Below, one piece after another: positions 11,601 through 23,600 of a stretch of DNA of 64,000 nt; position 1 is the stretch's first letter, and each line of letters opens with the position of its first letter. Origin of the DNA: Branchiostoma floridae. Its lineage: Eukaryota > Chordata > Leptocardii > Amphioxiformes > Branchiostomatidae. Location of the stretch: positions 16,481,337-16,545,336 of the forward strand of contig NC_049987.1 of the NCBI RefSeq assembly GCF_000003815.2. The letters run 5' to 3'. Under the pieces are notes generated by a model, which was given only the letters and a program-made list of their open reading frames with translations, was not told the origin of the DNA and ran no database searches. Both the position numbers and the translations under genes were made by a program.

Positions 11601-14600
11601 TCTATGGGGGGGGGGGGGGGGGGGTACCTAACTTCCCCCCGGATACATATTCCGCTCAAAAGCATTGGGGGGACCGCTATCATTGTATACGTAGCTGTAA
11701 AATTTGTAACAGGTTTATACAACTTCAGCACTTCGTACGAAAGTACAATTATTCTTTTTACACCTCTGATACACGAAATTTCGCAGTACAGTGATGATAC
11801 GAAACAGTGATCATAAATTCCATAATAGCATAAATTCAATTAGAACGCACTGACGCCGCCCAAATCCCAGAATCCAGACAGGTTAGATATCCCTTTAAAA
11901 GCAAAAGCTATGTTGGCTCGTTCTCATTTAAATGTCGAAATGCTGTCGCCTGACTTTACGCCTTGATATGGAGGAAATTATAGACAACATCACTGGTTCC
12001 TTCACTTTTCCACAACCCCTGTAATGTTTTACAAAAGATGCACAACAACATTCGTATTGGTTGATGGCTTAGAAGATTATTATAGCCACGGGTGGGGTTT
12101 CACACCCTAAAAAATGGCTGTCGCCTGAGAAGAAACGAAGAATTCAAATAGTAGCCAAAAATGTAACAATTCAGTTCCCAGAATGAACTAGTTCGGTAGG
12201 TGAAACCAGCTGACCATGCCCTCTGACCGATCACGTCAGATCGCTCCTGTCACTGATCTTGGAGGCTGTGTGAGGTGGTTTATGCCTGTCGCCAGATTCT
12301 GTAACAAACGTTACCACCACGAGTACGATGGTTGCCACGGTTATATTATCCACGTATAAGACTAGAAATGACCGTTTATGTGACGTTTGTTACATGCCCT
12401 GTAATGCATTACCAACGGGACCGAAAATAATAAGTTGCCATTTTTTGGCTATGGTTAAAGGAGGAATTTTCCTAAACAACCACGTAGTTTTCACTGAAAA
12501 TAAAGCCAATAAATAAATTTATTTTTCGACCAAAAAAATGCAATTTTCGACATTTCAATGAGAACGAGTGTGTTATGTTCTGTAAAACTCGCGTACGTAC
12601 ATCTTCACAGGTTGGTATCTATACCATGCTGTACGGAGCAAAGTCACTGAGTCACGACGCCACTGCGAGGAGCATCACCGTCCAGAACTCCCTCGTGGTC
12701 GGCACATCCCCGTTCTTCGACTGCAATGCTGACTACACTCCGGGCGACCACAGCTACAGAATGGCTTCACGATATGTAAGAAAAGTCGATATTTTGCTCG
12801 TTACTTATTATATTGACATTTCAACCCTAAGTAATATAGGCAGATATACTGTAATCAAAAGACGCTGTACGTTGCTGAATCAGTTTTCCCTTAAAATTAT
12901 CATCACTAAACTGTGCATAATACATTGCCTTGTAATCTTGAGAAAATTCCGAAAAAGTCCATACCTAACTCCCACTTGTATGTTAAGAACAGGTCGTAAG
13001 CTAGCATACCTTCTTAAAGAAATTCAAATCAAAACATTTTGTCAAGTAGCGCATAAGATCACCTAACGGTATTAGAGATATCATTTCATAAAATCAGGTA
13101 TGTGTTTATAATGTACTTAAGAATTTATAAATTCATAGAACTTTCGACTATTTTCTTTGTATATTAGATATTTCATTATGTTATGCTTAGTCCCTACGCT
13201 AAGTGGTACTGCAATTGTACATTTTGCCCAATTCTACTACCACAACTGTAACATTGGTGTTCCTGAATCATTATGACTTGACTTTAACTTGACTTTATTC
13301 AGACCCACATTTAGCTAACAATATATCATTTTGCTAGCCATTCTTCCTGTGGTCCACATATAATACATCAATACACGCACAACATTGCATACGTACATAA
13401 CATATGTACATTACAAACTATACAGCTAAGAAGAAAGTTCATTTAGTAACTGTGTTCCAGTGGCAAGCCATTCGGTATAGGAAGCGCTTCCTTTCTGCAT
13501 TGGTCCTATGACCCGAGGGCCTTGTCAAAGAATCCTCTCAGATAACGAACAGCTTTTTTTTTCTTCCCGTGTTCTCCAGGGACGTGGTTTTGGGAGACCC
13601 GGTGGCGGCAGGGTCGGGATCAGTTCGGGGCAGTTTTCCAGTAAATCCAACGCAGCCGGAATCCAGCCTTTTAACGGGGATAAGGGATACCCGGCTATCA
13701 ATGGCGTCAGTTATATTAGAGGTAGGCTCTTTGGTTAACAAAGTTCGTTTAACACTACCAAAGAGGTAATAACTAGCCAACGTTTCGCTGACCATCTGCC
13801 CCCTTTCTCAGTGACAGAATTAGACCTATGTCACATTTGCAAACCGTCTGGGCCCGGTCGGGCAGCTTTCGGGAACGACAAAAGTATGATATAAAAGACA
13901 CCAAACTTCACAAGACGTAAAGCAAATAGTCGTTGGTATTATTTGTGTATATCTTTACGTAATACTATACACGTACATATCTATTCTTAATTTCTACAGA
14001 TGGTTTGGAAATGAGACGTTAGCCTTACTGTATGCACTTGACACCTATACTAGTCTTGCAGTGAGAAGTAGAACGATATGCGTGCCGTTCTGTGTTAAAT
14101 TTAGCACATGTGGTCACCGAAATATAGGTAGAAAAAAAGCTTCGGTTGTGTGTAAAGAGTTTTGCAGTCATGACTTTAAAAAAAAATTGATCAATTTGCA
14201 GGTATGACATTTTCCCACTTCAAACAGTCCTGTAAGGGCCAGGATGTGGTGTGGATGACCAACCCTGGACAGGAGGACGCCATCCATCCCACCAAGATCA
14301 GCGGTACCACCTTGCATGACGTGGAAGATTTAAACAAGGTTTTCTTCGATCGCCCTTCTCTTGGGTAAGTTTCAAGTCATTGCCAAACCATAGCTAGAGA
14401 GTGGAAGTAAATACATATGTGAACAATATTGCCACATCCATAGTGCACTGAACCTAGGATAGATTCATCACTGTTTTAATGCTGGTAGGCTAGCCAATCA
14501 TGTCGTCACCTTCGGACAAGAAACACCGTGATTGACTGCAAACCTTGCCTCCAACGTCAGAAGGGGTGTATCTGATTGGCTGACGGCAAGCCAGCTCTAA

Positions 14601-17600
14601 CGCAGCGAGGATCACGGTCCCTTACCCTGGGGTCGTTGCTCGACACAAATGACAACGGCGGGCCTGGCATGTGGCGATGGAGCAGTTCAAGTCCATTCAC
14701 AATGTTCTCTCTGTGTTCGTATGTGTTGGTAGTAATAATAGTAAAATGCTAAACATTCTTCCAGCACAAAGGTATACACTGATCGAATTTTCAACGATCA
14801 CTGTTGCCTTCTTCAGGATCAATACTGATGACCAATCGCTTCAGAACGTAAACTCGCGAGAATTAGACATGTGATCTTATTAACACGTGATCTTGTGTAT
14901 AGGTGACGTCAGCAGTTGGTCAAACGTGCCAGGAAGTTTATAACGCCCATCATCTCTGTTCAGTGATTGCTGGACTGCCCTGATGTATGTGGCATTTTAG
15001 AATTTGTCAGACATCTCTATATAGTAAGGCTTGTGCTTTATTGTAGTAAAATCCACCCGGCCGACTGTGTGGACATGGAGTGTGACGGCAAGAAAAACGC
15101 TATCTTTGATGACGAGGACGGCACCTTCCTGGGTTCGGTGGGAACCGTAATCCCCGAGGCGGAGTTCGAGTGGGACGGGGACCCCAGGAGGGGTTTAGGA
15201 GACTACCGCATTCCGAAAATGATGCTAACCGACCTGGAGGGCCACAGGCTCGATATCAACCAAGTTGCTCCCAACAAAGGTACTTGTGAATTTCACATCT
15301 TAAATGGGTACGTAGTACCTAAAATGTAGGCGCCATGTTGATTTTGACTTTGAAAAGGCACCCCAAGTGAATTAACTCTTTTAGAAGGTGACAGTCAAAG
15401 AATAAAGGCATTTTGGTGACGCCTCAGGGGAGGAGTCATTTAAAGTAATGAAATCGCTCTCAAAATATTTTTCTTCTTTTCTTCTGTTTGTGACGGAAAC
15501 ACGCTATTTCAGGAGAAATCAGAGTAGGAAAAGTTCGAGATGGCAGCAGTTTTTGGTCTCGTTGAAACATTTGCCATCTGTTTTCATAGTTTTAACGGAC
15601 GTTACCAACGGTTTTTCTTATATTTAAAACAGGTATAGTCCGTGATGATAGCTGCACATACAAGTCCTACTGGCAGGCCTGGGAGTGCCACGACATCGAC
15701 TACGAGATGCTGATCATCGAAAGCATGGACGCAGACACAGAGATGCGGCGCTTGTCTCCTGTTGCCTTGCTCGCGGACGGATACGTGGACCTTGAAAACG
15801 GCCCTCAGGACCAAGGCTGGTGTTCAGGCTACACCTGTCAGAAGCGTATCTCCACCTTCTGGACCGTCGTTGGTATCGCTCGTCACTATGAGCTATACTT
15901 CACAGGTAAGGAAGTAACGTGATTTTGGATCAGAGCATTCGTTGCCAAAAATTATGATCTGTCCAATACACTTCTTCAAAACATTTTGAGCACCGGGAAG
16001 AAATACCAATCCCCTGTATATTGTCTTAATGTTTGCACTTATCTACGTAAAACTTCTTTGGCATGAGCCTACAACAACTACACCTTTTAGATTCTATAAT
16101 GCAGCAAGTGTTCAATTCTATAATGTAGCATGTGGTAGGACGGGGATGGAGGTGCTGGTCACCATACATATGAACGCGTTTGACAACTACACCATCTCGG
16201 GTCTATAATGCAGCAAGGGTTTAATTCTATAATGTAGTAAGTGGCAGGACGCAGGTGGGGCTGGTAGCCATACATATGAATGTGTATGTTACAGCATCAA
16301 TAGTTTGTTATGTTGAACCAATAAAACGGCGTTTTCATTGTGACAGGCACATCACCCCAGAACCTGCGTCTACGCCTGCTGAACGCCAGGTCTGACCAGT
16401 CCATGCGGCTGGGAATCTTCTACGCAAACCCGCAACGTCTGGACATCTATGCAGGAGGAAGATACATCCTACCGGAGAACGGTGCCTTTAACGATGCCGG
16501 GCAGATGATCGCACTGGTTAGTTCGAATTCACAGTCCTTTCCACACACTATGGTGTGTGGGGTTAAGCCTTCTGTCTAAGTCTCTATGTCCCTAAATTGG
16601 CCCACACAGATGTGCAATGGCGTATAATGTTAGTATTTATGTTAGTATCTTACGTTAGCTAACTTAGGGCATTTGGGGGACAGCCTTGCATGTGTCATGC
16701 AAAGTTCAGCTGTCTTGCTACGCAAGGGACCGCCTTAGATCCTTGTCGGCCTGAAAATTCTATGGAATCCTACAATGATTGTACGACGTTTGTGACAGCG
16801 CCTTAATTCAGAGGTGTGCAGAAAGAATCGATTGAAGCTGCATTGAATGGAAGCGATCTTGAGTATTGCTTTTCCGTCTGTTCAAGGATAGACTTTAACC
16901 CGTTTGTTGTAGACCTCCGTCACTCACTACATTATTGCACAAATAACATATCAATTGTTTTCAGCGAAAATGCATTATAGTGTTTCATAATACATATTAA
17001 CCTTTTCCAACAGAAACCAGAAACAGAAGGCCAGTATTACCCGGCCATTGATGGTCCCAGCGGGGCCAACTTCTTCGACAGACCCTGGCAGAGGCAATAC
17101 CTCACCATTAAGGGGAACGAGCCTATAGACATCAAGGTGACATTTTAAACTTAAAACTGACTAAGAAACTGTGATTGGACGATGGATCCATGTGTAAGAA
17201 TGACTATCTATTCTACATGAAGTCCAACTGTTTCCACCCGGGAAAAAGATATGCAATACATATAATGCAATTAAGAAAATGACTGCAATATTCCTTGGCT
17301 TAACGTATTGATCCTCCCTATATATACAAGTGACAAATGACTACCGATAGGTGTGCTTCATGATCGATTTATTGATATTTTCCAGACCACACCTGTTCTC
17401 TTCGTCACCTTCGGCGTTCCTGCCATCACAGTGGACAACTTCTTCGAGGTGAACTTGCGCGCAAATCTTGCCGCGTACCTGAACATCCCCGCCTCCAAAA
17501 TTCGCGTGGTGAACGTCGTCAGGGAGGACAGTGGGAGGAAGAAGAGGGAGGGTAAGATAAATATAGACTCACACGTTAGGCCTACGTCACATTTCCAACG

Positions 17601-20600
17601 GGGCCCGGCCGGGTAGCTTTCGGGAACAAAGCCTTATCCAACAGAAACCAGAAGCGGAAGGCCAACAACCTGTAGGACAAAACGTAAAATGTAAAACACC
17701 AACTACACAAGATGTTAAGAGCTTTAGTGAGGACGTGTGGCGTAAAACCAGGGTGTTTGGCCCAGAACCCAGAGGTACTTGGCTAGATTCCTGTCATGCT
17801 ATCGATCTTGTGCCCTTGAAAAATACGATTTTCCTCACTCTATCCGGCTGTAAAATGTTGTACCTGACTTCGGTTTGAGACGTCAAAGACATGGAAGGAG
17901 AGGGTTGTGTTCCGCCTCCTAAAATCTTGCTCTAGACACAGTGGATGACGACCCATTGCTCATTTGGCCTCAAAAAGGCTATGGCTATGGGACTACCTTA
18001 AAAGTTTTATTTACCACAGCCAATCATATGTACCGCCAGTATTTGGCGTAATTGATACACCGTGCATGACAGCCTATGAAAAGGATACTTATATATATGT
18101 TGGCTCCGAAAATGTTTACTGAGGAAGGACCAACAAAAAGCTGTTTGGATGATACGTCTACCACATGTGTTGACACCTTTAGTAGACCTGCCACGAGACC
18201 TGTTTACACGATATGTTTATCTACTATACGTAGGAATCACGGATGTCGAAGTAGAGATCACCGACCCCCCAGTAGAGGACTATGAGGAGGCATTGGAGAC
18301 TGTAGAGCAGTCACGTGAGGAGCTTCAGGTTGCCGCCTCTACCATCGTCGATGCAATGCAGGTAAAACCGGTTCTGACTTCTGTGCTGTCTAGAGTTAAG
18401 CCCTCGCTGTAGCATTTATCTTAGTCTATAACATATTCTATAGGAAATTCTCTATGAGATCTCTCTATATACTATTATTAGCATCTATTTCTGTATCATC
18501 TAGCTCTATAACATCTATATCACGAAACAGCGAAATATCTTTGTCTCTGTGTCTGTAACATATATCCATATCTATATGACCTTCTTCGAATTCGATCAAT
18601 ATTGACCATGGTAAAATCCTAATTGATATCAGCCCTATAGTACCCTATATCCATATAGTACCTGTGAAATGAAATCTTTGTAACATCCAGCTCCATAACG
18701 CATAGCTCTGTAACATCTAGCTATCGCTGTATAACATCTATCTCTATAACATTTAGCTCTGTAACCTCTATTTCTGTAGCATCTAGCTCTATTACACCTT
18801 GGTACATATATGGCATCTAAGTCTATTACATCTATCTCTGTAGCATCTACAAATGTAGCTCTATAACATCTATCTCTACAACATCTATCTCTGTATAGCA
18901 CCTAACTTTCTAACACGTTAGGCTCAATAACATCTACCGTCTTACTCAGCTGGGGACGTTGAGTAACGACACTGGAGTTCCGATCATCAGTCTGGCCATC
19001 ATAGAGCCCGTACCAACGCCCAACACCACGGAATGGGAGGAGGTCACGCAGGAAGACTCGCAAACGTTTTCTCAAGTCGCACAAATCCAAGTCCCAGCGA
19101 GGATAGAGGTGGGTTTGTTGATTTCACTGGTGAAGCTTTGTTTGTTTCCTACTCTTGTGATTTCCTCGGCAAATGATACGGTGTTAATGGTACTGTGTAT
19201 AATCATGTAAAGCGGGGAAATGATTGGTCAGCTACTATAACCACTTATTGGCTGGTGGCTTATGGTACCCCAGTCTTATGATCAATACCAGAATACATCT
19301 TAAGATATTTACTTCGTTCACATTTCAGCTGCACACACAACCAGAGCCACTGCACGAAGGGTCTGAGTTCCCCGTCCAACCAAAGCTGCAAGTCTTTGAT
19401 GACTCGGTAAGTAAAAGCTGATATTCTGGTCATGAGTTTTACGTTGATATACTTCATGCATGCTTTTATCATGTAAAGATATATAGTGATAATTTTACTT
19501 CATAATGTGCAACCGACTTCTGGCTATGGCTACAAAGGCATTGAAACAAAGTTTTCCACTTTTACATTAGAAAATTTTCTCAAAGATCCATTAGCCTTCG
19601 TCGGTCGATATAGGAGGCGGTAAAATTAACAGCTACTTCCTCATCACTCCTGTGAAAACGGAGTTAATGTAGTAAGTTAACGTGCTTGTTAATTTGTCTT
19701 GTCATTGTTACAGTCTGTGAATGTACGACCCGAATAGTGTAATAGGATACTGTACTCCGGAGAATTCGAAAATCTTCGAAGTCATCGGATTTACTATGAT
19801 CCATGGCCGTACACAGGATGGATGACTCAGGACTACGCTCACATGCTCCCCAAGCAGAGTTAAGGCTCTGGCAGTTTTTTTAACATTTTTAGTCGTTTAT
19901 ATTGGGCTTTCTATTTGTAGAATATCTTGTATTGTCAAAACCTAACTTGGCTGGCAGACTTCAAGAAAACAGAAAGCCCGATAAAAACGACTAAAAAACG
20001 TTAAAAAAAGCCTTAGCCTAACCTCTGCTTGGAGAGTAACGCTCACACAGGTCTTTAGTAGTATCTACCAGACTCTGGGTCATTAGAAAAATTGTAGAAA
20101 TGTGCTGTTCCCTAGCCGGCTATAGTTCTCTGCTGGCCGGCTTACTCCTCTATTTGTTCCATTTCTACGATTTTTACAGCGACCCAGAGTCTGGTAGAGA
20201 CTAGGTCTTTAGGGATATACGTACCAATTTAGAGCTTCTTCAGTTAAACCATCTATAATCCTATTTTCCCTTGTCCCAGGGAGACTTACTGATGAATCTT
20301 GGCACAGTGGCCTCCCGCTGGGAAGTCCAGGCCACCGTTCGCACCGGAAGCGGAAGTGACTCTCGTGCCCAGATCATCGGGGACAATGCTGTCTTCAAGG
20401 ACGGCTGGGCCAACTTCACCAACCTGGCCATCTCTCACAGTGGACAGGGATACATCATCGATTTTATCATCGTCAAACCACGTACGTTTTGTACGAAAAC
20501 CAGAATATGGTCTTAACAGCAGGACCGGTACTATATAACGGTCTATTAATAGTGCACAAATCAGCTACTAGTAGATAGACTTTGCTTGGATGCGTCTCAC

Positions 20601-23600
20601 CGGCCGTTTTCAAACTTTGGAAATGTCTTACCGTTTTTAACATTAATATTGTTCGGTAAGTTACTGCAACAGTTATCTTGCGCGTCTAAACTACATGTAT
20701 CTCATGATCAATACGTGGATTTTTAATCTTCCTCAATGAATACCGTAATGTTTTAGATGTTTAGATGGATGTCTATTGGTAACACTTTTCACATAGAAAC
20801 AAAAGGCCGTGCGTTTCTCGATGGAAGAGCACCGAAGTCTTTGTGGAATATGAATAATGACAGTTGAAAAAAAAATTAGAATCATTTAGAAACAAATAAC
20901 TGTTATTGATTGAATACGTTTAATTTCTTTTGTTTTTATGTTTGTTCTATACAGAAGCTGCATCGACCTTCCGAACAGCGTCCAACCCCCTTTACCTGTC
21001 TGACCGCATCCTGTCTGGTAAATTATTCACCATCACAGAGGACCTGACGGTGAACGAACCATTCACCATGTCTGTGGGCATCATTGACGCTGTAACAGGG
21101 CAGGAAATACAGGACATCGCATGGAAGGTGAGTCAAACATATAAACGAGAACACACGATTAAACTAGGGAGCCCAAAACTACTTCGCTACCCAAAGAGCT
21201 TTTTGCCACTTACCTTAGCCACCAAAGGCCTAAGATCGAATCGTTTATTTGTTTTGTTAAAATGTAATCACATTTCAAATATAAAGAATATGTTTGTTTT
21301 TTTAAATTTGTGTCTTTCTTTTTCTTTCAGGGCCATGCTTGGACTTGTAGTGTTGAACTTTACAAGCCCTTCCCTGAGAATGGTGAGCTGACCGGAAGCA
21401 CTACAATCAACTTTGACCCCACCGCCGGACGTGCCACCTTCACGTCCATGACCTTGGACCAGTTCAGCATATACTACTTCAAGTTCCACATCAGAAGCTC
21501 TCCAAGTGACTACGACTTTTTGGTCGAGTCCGAGCCAATAACAGCTTGGCCTGCAGATTACGTCACACCTGTTGAGGAGGACTCTGCTCACGTGACCATG
21601 AGGTTTAACGGTGACTATCAGCAGGTGGCTGCTGGGAAGGAGGGGTATCTGGGGTCGACTCTGTGGGTCCACATCATGGACACGTACACAGAGGTCACCG
21701 TGGGCAACTTCAGCTTCTCAGAAGGTACAAGGCTGTTATGTGTCTGCGCTGTAGTTCTGGTATGCTCTGTCAGAGGGAGCAGTGCACTTTCTGTATGTTC
21801 TGTTAGAAGAGCTTGTACTTCTCATTTTACAAACTTATCAATGGATGGACACCGAGACCAGTAAAGACATCCTCACTAGATAGCTTTAAGCAACGATTGC
21901 AGCTTGATGTGCAAAATGGTGGCATGATTGGACAATAACTAGCTGCCTGCGAAGCTGGTGTGTTACACCGAATATATGTTAGAACCGGCTATACAGGCAC
22001 AGATAACAAATTGAATTTTTTTTCTTGAATAACAGCCAAATATATTTTAACTTTATCTATCATCATCATCATCATCATCATTTAACGTCTTGCGAAGTGA
22101 ACCACTTTAGATGAACAGCTCAAGCAAAGGATCTTGTGCATTTCTAAATATTGTCATAACAAAACTAATGCATTGATACGGAGAAAGATGCTTCTGTGTC
22201 CTCAGATTCCTCGTTTATATCTTCAAAAGTACATTGATCTTTGTATCGAGAGTTTATATGTAGCATTGTTGACTTTTTGAATCTTTTTTTTTCTAGGAAG
22301 CGTTGTCGCCGACTTTGATTTGAAGGGCACGGCGACTGGAGTTAACTCCACCCTGATTGGACTGTGGGATGAAGTGAAGGATGGTTTGAGCCTCGTGGTG
22401 GAGGGAAACACGCTCAGAGCCCAGGTGTCCATGTTAGTGGATGGAGAAGACTACTACGGCATGGACAGCGGTCCGCCGGTATGTGTGCATTTCACATGTT
22501 AAGTATTTGTCAAACTAGCTCACGAAGTAACGCTCTCAAACACTGACCCATTTTTATGGTTCGAAGTAATACCTAATACTTACTGACACGTAAAATAAAG
22601 TTGCCGACTGAATCAGAATGATCAAAAATATTACTGTTTTTGCCTTCCGGCGTGGACAAATTAGGCTTAGGTCCCAATGCCCAACCCGGGGCCTGGCCGG
22701 GTAGCTTTAGAAAACGACAAATATGAAAAGACATCAAAACACATCTATAGAACGAAAAAATACATTCATAACTTGTGTATATTCCTTTATAAACACTTAA
22801 GAGGGACTTTTGTTTTTCGTTTCCGCAAGCATCGGGGCCGGTTTGGAAATTGGACCTAAGCCTAATATACGAAATGTAACGACATGTCTATTAATATTTT
22901 TCAATACCTCTTTTTTATTGTCACGCTAGCCACATGTAGATGCACTACTTTTTAAGGACGTGTCATGTTTGTGACAAATTTCTACATAAAACCAACTAAA
23001 GCCAAGAGAGCACTTGGTAGAGAGAGAGAGAGAATGGTTTATTATTTCACAACCAACTTGCGGCTCGAAAGCCGAATTATCCGGCTTGTTTACATCGAGT
23101 ATCGCACCTTATTGCTACTCACAAGAACATATTATACAGTTATAACATAAACAATACAATGAGACGTGTAGCATAAATATCATAATGGATAAATATTGCA
23201 GATTCGAGTGCAATGTCTAAAAGACAAGTTAAAATAGGGTTAAAACTATACATATTAAAAGACTGATCATGCTAAAACTGGTTGACTTGACCTATATACA
23301 ACTTTAGTTAAAAACAGATTGACGAGATGGCATTGATGTGAGCGTACGGTAAACTATACGTCAAGTGTCTGTCAATCCGTTTTCCAGGCTGCTCCTCCGG
23401 CTGACTTCCCAATGGGTGCGATCATTGGGGTTGTCGCTGTCGTCATGATTGTGGCTATTGTCGCCGGAGTCTTGTTCTACTTCAAGAAGAAACGACGAGG
23501 TAAGCTGTCTCTTCTGAGAAATTCCTTTAAACAATTGAAAAACCTTATGTATGAGGACTGTCATGTATACACAAAAATCGCTGTTGACTGTATTGTTAGA

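Larger units (their letters stand above)
8844..14364 (+). other. Gene A: PbH1 parallel beta-helix region (6 exons)
   Basis: Exons 8844-9080, 9989-10217, 11003-11180, 12611-12775, 13580-13721 and 14202-14364. Repeated strand motifs of the right-handed beta-helix are visible: NTFHSGFSPAIGVFG, then VEDNVIHHTVGPG, IWGVDNKVRRNLAML, VGNVVAGSQRSGFRVDG, ARIAHFTVWK-type turns and VEDVVVVDSQ. Conserved Cys (EPCSGN, LKPCSRI, FFDCNADY, KQSCKGQD) agree with gene B at several places. A tryptophan codon is split TG|G at 10216-11003, exactly as in B. Family knowledge: PbH1 repeats resemble carbohydrate-active beta-helices; no catalytic assignment is made. Confidence 0.82.
15047..18361 (+). other. Gene A: C-terminal modules with RKKR site (6 exons)
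   Basis: Exons 15047-15279, 15633-15905, 16347-16516, 17014-17136, 17386-17551 and 18234-18361. They encode HPADCVDMECDGKKNAIFDD, GDYRIPKMML, CTYKSYWQAWECHDIDYEML, GWCSGYTCQKRI, LGIFYANPQRLDIYAGGRYI, GVPAITVDNFFEVNLRANLA and KIRVVNVVREDSGRKKREG, ending in an acidic helix (EEALETVEQSREELQ). Cys positions match gene B (DCVDMAC, WCVGYTCQ). GRKKR is a furin-like R-X-K/R-R site also kept in B (RRKKR). In B, exons 17014-17136 and 17386-17551 are one exon. Confidence 0.83.
18950..22478 (+). other. Gene A: membrane-proximal modules incl. SEA-like segment (6 exons)
   Basis: Exons 18950-19108, 19329-19406, 20280-20481, 20955-21127, 21331-21724, 22297-22478. Key runs: LGTLSNDTGVPIISLAIIEP, QPKLQVFDDS, then SRWEVQATVRTGSG and FKDGWANFTNLAISHSGQGY, a beta-sandwich-like repeat closing with AWKGHAWTCSVEL. 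The last two exons carry VTVGNFSFSEGSVVADFDL and TLIGLWDEVKDGLSL, which resembles an SEA domain around its GSVVVDF strand; no GSVVV cleavage serine arrangement can be asserted. Gene B matches throughout, but 18950-19406 is one exon there and 21331-21724 is two. Confidence 0.8.

Noticed and set aside
11604..11839. Pro/Gly-rich frames over the poly-G tract
   Set aside because: Caused by the homopolymer; the surrounding sequence is intronic to gene A.
18635..18901. Minus-strand 88-codon frame rich in RDRCYRA repeats
   Set aside because: It is the translation of the 17-bp minisatellite; the periodicity explains the open frame and there is no start context or homologue.
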